Source: Teredinibacter waterburyi (GTDB lineage Bacteria > Pseudomonadota > Gammaproteobacteria > Pseudomonadales > Cellvibrionaceae). From it: a stretch of DNA of 64,000 nucleotides. Made by a program: the position numbers and the translations under genes. This document shows positions 57,731 through 64,000 of this stretch, one piece after another. Under the pieces are notes generated by a model. It searched no databases. It had not been told where the DNA came from and saw only the letters and a program-made list of their open reading frames with translations. Numbering within the stretch: position 1 is the stretch's first letter; every line of letters starts with the position of its first letter. Location of the stretch: contig NZ_MRUH01000020.1 in the NCBI RefSeq assembly GCF_001922985.1, forward strand, positions 1 through 64,000, given 5' to 3'.

Positions 57731-60006
57731 CAGTTGGCGTCCTCGGTTTCAGCTTCGGTCTCAGGTTGAATAGCTTCAGCTTTCTCGTTCAGCTTTTGGA
57801 AAATGTTTTCCAGCGCCCGCTCGAAGAAAGGTTTTGAGCTTCCTGAGATAATCTTAGCCTTACCTGCGATCATTTGCCGAGCCATTGCCAAACCAGACAT
57901 CATATCGACTCGTTTACCCATCTGATCAACGAGCATGTAGTGCGACGTTCTAGCGTTATACCATGCGACCTTCAAGCGTTTGCCACCTTCAAATTCGAAC
58001 CAAGTGCCAAACTCAATCATTTTCAAGCTTTCGACCATTTGCTCTTCTTCTGGAGAAATGCCATCGCCGCGTACATCTTTACTGCCAGCCTTCTCGGCCG
58101 CAATGCGCTCTAATTTGTCACGCATCGGTGCTGGCGCAGGCTCAGCTTTTTTACTCTGCATAGCGAGGCGAATAAGCGAGCTTAGCGCATCGATAAGCTT
58201 TCGCCCCTTAATTTGATCGTAACCGATAGTCTCAAAGCCCGACTCAATGGCGACAATAAGGTCGTCATATAACTCCATTTGCCGCGCCCGCTCCTGCTCG
58301 GTTTTTTTCGGCTCGACACCCCATAATACGTCGTCGACGACCGATAACGCTTTGATCCAGCGATCGGACTTTTCGCCGTAACGAAGTAACGCGAAGCTCA
58401 AATAGTCTGACCAAGGCTGCAATAAAAACAACAACACCGCTGAGGGAAGCTCTTTGTTCTCGGTACGACCGCGAACTTCCTCATTCACCCGCAACTTAAC
58501 TTCGCGCAGCTTTTCCTCGCCCTGCGCCTTTTCAGTGGCACGCTTTTCCATCAACTCCTGGCGACGAATTATGTTTTTGGTGTAGCTGCTGAATTCCAAC
58601 AGCAAGCCGGTGATGAAGCGGACATCACTTTCAAAATCACTCAGTATCCGGTCAACAACATCTTTAATTTTGCTATACATGTCGTACTGAGCAGTACCGT
58701 CGTTACCAACCCAGCGCGAACCGGCCTCACACAAACTATTTAGCAATACACGCGCGGGATGTTCAGTCTGCTCAAAAAAGCCGACATCGATAAATGCAAT
58801 TTTCAAAAATGGCGTATGTAAATAGCTCAATAAGGCTTTGATGCTATCGGGTAAATTTTCATCACTTAACATGTAGTCGAATAGCATGCCGACCAGATCA
58901 ATGGTTTGCATATCGGTTTGATCAACTTCACCGTCTTTTGCATCCTGCTGTAGCTTTGCATGTAACTGCTCGACGATAGCGCTTATATCAATAGGGATTA
59001 CCTGACTATTACCAAGCTCAGGAGTGTCACCACCGCCCTGTAGCTGCAATGATTGTAGTGCGCCCATCAAATCTTCTGACGACACCACCACGCCACCACT
59101 GGGCACATTGGTACCAACCGAAACGAGCTGGTCTTGCAGACTGCGAATGGCGGTCATCAAATTGGCCTGATACTCCTCGTGGGAGTCTTCACCGCCTTCC
59201 GCTTGCTCGGCACCCTCGGCTGAACCTAGATCTTCCAAAACAGGCTCTTCACCGTCTTCACTGAAGTAGCTAGCAGGCACCGCGCCAGCGGGAGCGCTGT
59301 ATTTCAAATGAGGGAGTACACCGTGATTTTTAAGGTATTCGTTCACCTCTTCCGTAACCACCCGCAACAACCCCACTAACTGCTGATCGTAAACCTTGTA
59401 GGCCAGTTGACGAGTTTTCGGAGGCAATGGAATTAGCTTTAACGACTTGCGTAGCGATTCACAAAATTGAATTGGTGATGCTGGGTTCGAAGCTTCGGTT
59501 ACATGCTCGCCGCCATTTAAAACCGCAAAACGCTGATTTAAGGCCCATAGAGGTTCAGCGTAGTATGAATCTGCACGCTGGGTAATCGAAGATATAGCAA
59601 TGGTTTCTTCCAGCTCATCGTGACCGAGAAGAGACAATTCTGTACCGTCGCCTTCACCACCGATACTGGTTTGTAACTCACGCTTTTTAAATCGTACAAA
59701 ACCTTCGGATAGATAACCGCAATAATAGCGCTCAAGCTCATCGCGGTTTTGTCGAAATAGACGCTGAACTTCACCCAGTTCGGCAGATTCCTGATTCGAC
59801 GAAGCACGGCTAATTTCCACCGTAATCGCATCATCCAACACCTTTAAGTAGCGCTTAAATGCATCCTTGGAATGATTCGCTGCCAGCGACTGGCACGCTT
59901 TCAAATGCGAAATAACGGCATTGTTAGACAGCGGCAATAACAACGGCGCGTGCTCTTGACCTTGGGCATCCACTTCGGGATTGTCGTCTTTTATCAACCT
60001 TGACAT
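57730..60006 (-). CDS. DUF1631 family protein
   Basis: This 758-residue cytosolic, mostly helical protein belongs to the DUF1631 family of gammaproteobacteria, which has no settled biochemical role (it was sometimes misnamed thymidine phosphorylase). The N-terminal region (1-210) contains charged helices, and an acidic low-complexity linker (about 250-275) is followed by the conserved core (about 340-620) and a C-terminal section with GTWFEFEGGKRLKVAWYNARTSHYMLVDQMGKRVDM near 665. That last block resembles a PilZ-like C-terminal domain. It forms an operon with the PilZ protein that follows. Confidence 0.85.
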   Translation of the reverse strand: MSRLIKDDNPEVDAQGQEHAPLLLPLSNNAVISHLKACQSLAANHSKDAFKRYLKVLDDAITVEISRASSNQESAELGEVQRLFRQNRDELERYYCGYLSEGFVRFKKRELQTSIGGEGDGTELSLLGHDELEETIAISSITQRADSYYAEPLWALNQRFAVLNGGEHVTEASNPASPIQFCESLRKSLKLIPLPPKTRQLAYKVYDQQLVGLLRVVTEEVNEYLKNHGVLPHLKYSAPAGAVPASYFSEDGEEPVLEDLGSAEGAEQAEGGEDSHEEYQANLMTAIRSLQDQLVSVGTNVPSGGVVVSSEDLMGALQSLQLQGGGDTPELGNSQVIPIDISAIVEQLHAKLQQDAKDGEVDQTDMQTIDLVGMLFDYMLSDENLPDSIKALLSYLHTPFLKIAFIDVGFFEQTEHPARVLLNSLCEAGSRWVGNDGTAQYDMYSKIKDVVDRILSDFESDVRFITGLLLEFSSYTKNIIRRQELMEKRATEKAQGEEKLREVKLRVNEEVRGRTENKELPSAVLLFLLQPWSDYLSFALLRYGEKSDRWIKALSVVDDVLWGVEPKKTEQERARQMELYDDLIVAIESGFETIGYDQIKGRKLIDALSSLIRLAMQSKKAEPAPAPMRDKLERIAAEKAGSKDVRGDGISPEEEQMVESLKMIEFGTWFEFEGGKRLKVAWYNARTSHYMLVDQMGKRVDMMSGLAMARQMIAGKAKIISGSSKPFFERALENIFQKLNEKAEAIQPETEAETEDAN

Positions 60007-60325
60007 AGGTCCTCTAACTCACTGATTAAGTGTTGTAATAGCGCTCGTTACAAGAGCGAAATGCTGAATTATTAAACGAGACTGTAAAACTCTTCGACAA
60101 AGCCGCAAGATCATCCCGTATTTTTTATAGCAAAGGTGTCATAACTATAGCCACATAAAGTGAGAATAGCGCTATTTTCCTCTTTTTATAGGCAGATTCA
60201 ACCGAGTACGCAACAATTGTCCTGCTAGGCAATTTTAGAAGCAAGAACGATGCCCTAGGTGCCAAGCTAACTCTTCTTCATCTAGATACGTATAATGGCC
60301 TTTTTTCAAATACCGGAGCTACTGC
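60007..60325. other. Divergent intergenic region, DUF1631 gene and adenosine kinase
   Basis: No gene is seen in these 319 bases, which should hold promoters for both neighbours. A small GCTC...GAGC stem near 60040-60053 is too short to call. Confidence 0.5.
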
Positions 60326-61312
60326 ATGAGTCAGTATGATATATACGGTATCGGCGCGGCACTGGTCGATACGGAAATTGAAGTTAACGAAACGCAACTC
60401 TCTAACCTACAAATTGAAAAGGGTGTTATGACCCTCGTTGACGAAGCTCGCCAAGCGGAGTTGATTGCTCAGCTAGCTGACAATTTGGTGGCCTCGAAAC
60501 GCGCCAGTGGTGGTTCCGCGGCCAACAGTATTATTGCGGCCAGTTATTTTGGTGCAAAAACCTTTTACAGTTGCCGAGTTGCCGCCGATGACAACGGCGA
60601 TTTTTATCTACGCGACTTGGCGGACGCGGGCGTTAGCTACCACAACAATAACGGCAGCCGAAGCGGTATCACAGGTAAATGCTTAGTTATGATTACCGCC
60701 GATGCCGAACGTACCATGAACACCTTTTTGGGAATCAGCGAGTACCTGTCGGTTGAGGATATAGATTCTGAAGCCTTGGCAAATTCTCAGTATGCTTATA
60801 TCGAAGGCTACTTGGTAACTTCCGCCACTGGCAAACCCGCGGCCATTGAATTGCGACAACAGGCAAAAAGTCACGGCGTAAAAACAGCTCTCAGCTTATC
60901 CGACCCCGCGATTGTAAACTTCTTCAGAGATGGCTTAGTTGAAATGGTTGGCGATGGTGTGGATATTATTTTTTGTAACGAAGCGGAAGCACTTACCTTT
61001 ACCCAAACCAATTCCTTCGAAGACGCCTGTTCGGAGCTGAAAAAATATTGCCGTAGTTTCGCCATAACACGTGGCGCTAAGGGTGCGCACCTATTCGACG
61101 GCAACAACAGTTTCGACGTAGCTAGCCCCGAAGTTAAAGCCATTGACACTAACGGCGCCGGAGATATGTTCGCGGGGGCGTTTTTATTTGGCTTAAGTCG
61201 TGGCGATTCGTTCCAAACTTGCGCAGAACTGGCTACCCGTGCCGCCGCGCAAGTGGTAACCCAATTCGGCCCACGACTGCGAGCAGAACAACATGCAAAG
61301 CTGTTGGGCTAG
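60326..61312 (+). CDS. Adenosine kinase-like PfkB carbohydrate kinase
   Basis: This 328-residue ribokinase-fold protein starts with YGIGAALVDTEIEVNE, then ASGGSAANSIIAASYFGAKTFYSCRVAADDNG near residues 58-90 (PfkB signature 1), and DTNGAGDMFAGAFLFGLSRG near 270 (signature 2 with the catalytic Asp). Overall sequence matches the family annotated as adenosine kinase in gammaproteobacteria, which would convert adenosine to AMP; other nucleoside or sugar substrates are possible. It stands alone on the plus strand. Confidence 0.85.
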   Translation: MSQYDIYGIGAALVDTEIEVNETQLSNLQIEKGVMTLVDEARQAELIAQLADNLVASKRASGGSAANSIIAASYFGAKTFYSCRVAADDNGDFYLRDLADAGVSYHNNNGSRSGITGKCLVMITADAERTMNTFLGISEYLSVEDIDSEALANSQYAYIEGYLVTSATGKPAAIELRQQAKSHGVKTALSLSDPAIVNFFRDGLVEMVGDGVDIIFCNEAEALTFTQTNSFEDACSELKKYCRSFAITRGAKGAHLFDGNNSFDVASPEVKAIDTNGAGDMFAGAFLFGLSRGDSFQTCAELATRAAAQVVTQFGPRLRAEQHAKLLG

Positions 61313-61362
61313 GTTACGCACACGCACAATAAGAGAATAAAACAGAAGAGAACTAAACCTGT

Positions 61363-61400
61363 GTCGCTATTTCCGTTTCGTTACGAACGGAAATAGCGAC
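61363..61400. repeat. Perfect 15-base inverted repeat between convergent genes
   Basis: GTCGCTATTTCCGTT (61363-61377) and AACGGAAATAGCGAC (61386-61400) form a perfect stem with an eight-base loop, between the ends of the adenosine kinase and DUF2333 genes. It is long for a terminator and lacks a T-run on both sides, so its role (terminator, repeat element or RNA stabiliser) is open. Confidence 0.85.
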
Positions 61401-61415
61401 TAAAAAGCTAGTGGA

Positions 61416-62495
61416 CTAACCTTGTGACAACAACTCTCGCAAGTCGATAATGGCGGCGTTAGCACGAGAAATATAGTTGGCCATTACCAGCGAGTGATTG
61501 GCTAACACACCGAAGCCACTACCATTGAGAATCACCGGGCTAAACACCGCCTCTTGAGAACCCTCTAACTCGCGAATAATCTGCTTCAAACTAACCCGCG
61601 CATTTTTCTTTTCCAGCACATCCGCAAAATCTGCATCGATAGCTTCCAAGAAATGTATTAACGCCCAAGCGCTACCTCGAGTTTCATAAAAGACATCATC
61701 AATTTTGTTCCACGAGGTTTTAACCTCTAACTCCGACGGTGTTCGAGTCGCTTGCTGCGCCTCGGCATCACCGGCCAAATCCGTATTCAAACGACGCTGG
61801 CCAACGCTTGCACTCAAGCGCTGCGACATACTACCAAGGCGTGTTTCAACGGTGCTGAGCCAGTAACGCAAGTTATCGGAGCGGGCGTAGAACTGCGCAT
61901 TCGTTTGCTCTACATCCGACAACCGCTTCAGGTAGCTACGTAAAAACTTCACCCCTTCGGCATATTCACCCTCGGTTTGAGGCAACAGCCAACTGCGATT
62001 GTCGAAGTTGAAACGAGATTCAGCTAAAGCCAAATCTTTGTCTTCCGTTGATTGCGATTGTGAACGACTAAAGGCCTCTCGCATCGCCTTGGAAAGATCG
62101 CGCACTTGAATTAACACGCCATACTCCCAGTTGGGAACGTTATCTAGCCACATCCCCGGCGGCAGCACATCATTGGAAAGATAGCCGCCCGACTTATTCA
62201 GCAGCGTCTCCATAACACTAATCAACGCCACTGTGGTCTGCACGCCGGTGACTAACCGTTGGTCATCATTGCCAACCTCTACAAGTGCCCGCTCTCGCAC
62301 CGAATAAACGTCTGGCTCAGAGCTCCAGATCATGCCGAAGATCACCACAACCACAAGGTAGATGGCGACAACGCCCACGCCTAGACGCAGCCAAGGGTGT
62401 GTATCGGCCACTTCGGAACGAAACTCTCGCCAGCGCCTAGTCAGTGCGCCTTGCACACCTGTAAAAAAATCCGTGATTGAATCAAACATGACCAT
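61416..62495 (-). CDS. DUF2333 family membrane protein
   Basis: This 359-residue protein has one N-terminal membrane segment (about residues 37-57, GVVAIYLVVVVIFGMIW) and a large periplasmic or cytosolic helical part. LNKSGGYLSNDVLPPGMWLDNVPNWEYGVLIQVRDLSKAMR near residues 100-140 and SWALIHFLEAIDADFADVLEKKNA near 275 are distinctive blocks of the DUF2333 family in gammaproteobacteria. The function is unknown. Methionines at positions 1 and 3 are both possible starts. Confidence 0.8.
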   Translation of the reverse strand: MVMFDSITDFFTGVQGALTRRWREFRSEVADTHPWLRLGVGVVAIYLVVVVIFGMIWSSEPDVYSVRERALVEVGNDDQRLVTGVQTTVALISVMETLLNKSGGYLSNDVLPPGMWLDNVPNWEYGVLIQVRDLSKAMREAFSRSQSQSTEDKDLALAESRFNFDNRSWLLPQTEGEYAEGVKFLRSYLKRLSDVEQTNAQFYARSDNLRYWLSTVETRLGSMSQRLSASVGQRRLNTDLAGDAEAQQATRTPSELEVKTSWNKIDDVFYETRGSAWALIHFLEAIDADFADVLEKKNARVSLKQIIRELEGSQEAVFSPVILNGSGFGVLANHSLVMANYISRANAAIIDLRELLSQG

Positions 62496-62551
62496 TCCCT
62501 AATAACATCTTGTGGATTGCGCTTTAACTCAGCACAAAAAAACCGTCAAAA

Positions 62552-63040
62552 CTAGTGAATCGCGGTAACCTTTACGGTTATTTCCAGCGGCTCTTGTCCA
62601 GACAAATATAGACTCAGAGGGAAGCTATCCCCCACCGCTGGTTGCGACGCTATATCAAACAACATTAGATGGTGGCCGCCCGGTGAAAAAGCAAGTGACT
62701 CACCCGGCGCGAGCGTAATATTAGCGAGCTTACGCATCTGCATCATGCCATCGTCGTAATAGGTTCGATGAATTTCAATACGCTCGGAAATGGGGGACTG
62801 GATCGCCGCAGTCGTCACAGTTTGCGCTGAGTTATTGATAATTTTGAAATACACCGCGCCAACTTTCTGCCCGGGAGGCAACTGCGGCATCATCGCGCCA
62901 GTAACCGAGACTCCCGACAAAGGTACCGCGTCGGCTTTTGCCAAGCGTCCTTCATCCTGGCTACATCCCGCGCCACATAAGGTCACAAGCACGACGAAAA
63001 TCATGGGCGCACTAAAGCGACCAAATGTTAAAGCTACCAT
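62552..63040 (-). CDS. PCu(A)C-type copper chaperone, probable lipoprotein
   Basis: This 162-residue protein has an N-terminal hydrophobic signal ending in LCGAGC, a possible lipobox, so it may be anchored to a membrane. The copper site follows the PCu(A)C pattern H-x(n)-M-x(n)-H-x-M: IEIHRTYYDDGMMQMRKL and GGHHLMLFD. Such proteins carry Cu(I) in the periplasm to the CuA centre of cytochrome oxidase. I start it at the ATG at 63040; a GTG at 63091 gives an N-terminal extension ahead of the signal. It stands alone, with an EAL gene upstream. Confidence 0.85.
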   Translation of the reverse strand: MVALTFGRFSAPMIFVVLVTLCGAGCSQDEGRLAKADAVPLSGVSVTGAMMPQLPPGQKVGAVYFKIINNSAQTVTTAAIQSPISERIEIHRTYYDDGMMQMRKLANITLAPGESLAFSPGGHHLMLFDIASQPAVGDSFPLSLYLSGQEPLEITVKVTAIH

Positions 63041-63135
63041 TAATTTACTCTGTGTTAATTGAATCAAACTTAAATAGCTAGCGCTCGGCACAGCAATTCA
63101 AGATTTCCAAAAAGAAAGGAGAAGTACGAGGTAGT

Positions 63136-64000
63136 TTATACCACGAAATGAGGCCCAGGAGGCCCAAACAGGTAACCCTGGCCACCGTCAAACTGCAATT
63201 TTTGCAACGCCTGCCACTCGGCTTCGCTTTCTACGCCATCGGCGAGAATCCTAACATCCGCAGCGCGCGTTATCTGCAGCAGGGTTTGCAGATACAGCCA
63301 ATTGTCTCTATCACGATCAAGATTGTGCACAAAACAGCGGTCAATTTTAAGGTAGGACAGGTGCATTCCCTGCAACTTGCCCAGCACCGCAGGGTTAATA
63401 CCGAAATGATCGAGCGCCAAACGACAAGAGACAGCCGCTAAGTCTGTCTGTAACTGCAGTACAAGAGCGTGATCCGTAATAAGTGCTTTTTCTGGGATCT
63501 CTAACGTTAAACGCGTAGCGATTTGCTGATTTTCAAGCAATTGCGCCTGCAACCAGTCTAAAAATGATGGGGTTCGCAATGACGGCAACGATATATTCAC
63601 ACTAAAGAACCTATCGTCGTGCTCCGCTAATAAGCCAAGCACTTTGACTATTATCTGTTTGTCGAGGTCGACGACCATGTCGAATCGTTCCGCAAGCGAC
63701 CAGAATACTCCTGCCGATACAACACCTTCGGCACCTCGCAAGCTGGCAAACACCTCGTGAGACTCGACGTTCTGATTCACGCCAACCACCGGCTGATACT
63801 GTAGGATTAGGGTCTTTTCCTCGATCACCCGCAACAACAACGCCTTCCATTCGCTGGCCGGCCGAACGACATCGGCAGAATCCGACACCGGATACACCGC
63901 CCAATCGGACAGCGGACTGTGTCTTGCTAGGCGCAGTGCTGAATCGGCCGCAGACAACATAGCTTCCGCTGACTTAACAACTTTAGAGGTCGATCCGCCA
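63136..64000 (-). CDS. GGDEF-EAL protein with degenerate EAL site (5' part outside window)
   Basis: The frame stays open to the window edge, and the upstream part AEAMLSAADSALRLARHS resembles the end of a GGDEF domain, so this is the C-terminal part of a composite c-di-GMP protein. The EAL domain keeps E in EVF (for EAL), the NIS Asn, LEIPE, and Lys in YLKIDRCF, but the metal-binding DDFG reads LDHFGIN (second Asp replaced by His), and AEGVE reads ADGVE. The site is probably inactive as a phosphodiesterase and more like a c-di-GMP receptor (FimX or LapD type). The C-terminus ends YLFGPPGPHFVV. Confidence 0.8.
   Translation of the reverse strand, partial: GGSTSKVVKSAEAMLSAADSALRLARHSPLSDWAVYPVSDSADVVRPASEWKALLLRVIEEKTLILQYQPVVGVNQNVESHEVFASLRGAEGVVSAGVFWSLAERFDMVVDLDKQIIVKVLGLLAEHDDRFFSVNISLPSLRTPSFLDWLQAQLLENQQIATRLTLEIPEKALITDHALVLQLQTDLAAVSCRLALDHFGINPAVLGKLQGMHLSYLKIDRCFVHNLDRDRDNWLYLQTLLQITRAADVRILADGVESEAEWQALQKLQFDGGQGYLFGPPGPHFVV

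Noticed and set aside
1-64000. CRISPR arrays, insertion sequences, integrase genes or prophage in the window
   Set aside because: No repeated 25-40 base units with spacers, no transposase or integrase motifs and no phage genes were found in the reading.

Overview
The window reads as one contiguous piece of a gammaproteobacterial chromosome. I infer a Cellvibrionales/Pseudomonadales-type organism (Teredinibacter, Saccharophagus or Cellvibrio-like). The reasons are the order nadC ... pilA-pilB-pilC-pilD-coaE-yacG, the full dcw division/murein cluster preceded by mraZ and rnpB, and the blocks argC-DUF6776-bactofilin-erpA and thiD-thiE-hemL. MurE carries the DNPR motif of meso-diaminopimelate ligases, and lpxC is present, so the cell envelope is Gram-negative. 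The species is an inference; no rRNA or other direct marker is present.

Region 1 (1-14.4 kb) is an accessory glycan island inserted between the 3' end of nadC and pilA, two genes that are near neighbours in many relatives. It has mixed strand use and AT-rich gaps. It encodes a WecB-like epimerase, UDP-galactopyranose mutase, two GlfT2-like and two other glycosyltransferases, two methyltransferases, a sulfotransferase and an ABC exporter. Next to pilA is a pair formed by a DPM1-like polyprenyl-phosphate sugar synthase and a GT-C membrane glycosyltransferase of TMTC type. This pair is a good candidate for pilin glycosylation and the most interesting part of the window. The GT-C gene contains two runs of eight G, and a third such run sits at another glycosyltransferase start, which suggests phase variation.

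Region 2 (14.4-20 kb) is the type IV pilus core: pilA with a sigma54-type promoter, then pilB, pilC and pilD divergently, followed by coaE and yacG.

Region 3 (20-45.3 kb, all minus strand) starts at its upstream end with the mra promoter and a row of periodic MraZ boxes. It continues mraZ-rsmH-ftsL-ftsI-murE-murF-mraY-murD-ftsW-murG-murC-ddl-ftsQ-ftsA-ftsZ-lpxC, then an M23 peptidase, secA, argJ and a Nudix/ThiE-like fusion. Most dcw genes overlap by 1-8 bases, so they are translationally coupled.

Region 4 (45.5-64 kb) holds a soluble hybrid histidine kinase, an unrecognised secreted protein, rnpB, erpA, a bactofilin, a DUF6776 protein and argC. These are followed by a ClC channel with hemJ, a degenerate thiD with thiE and hemL, a PilZ protein paired with DUF1631, an adenosine kinase, a DUF2333 protein, a PCu(A)C-type copper chaperone, and the C-terminal part of a GGDEF-EAL protein with a degenerate EAL site. 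No tRNA, insertion sequence, CRISPR array or prophage was seen.
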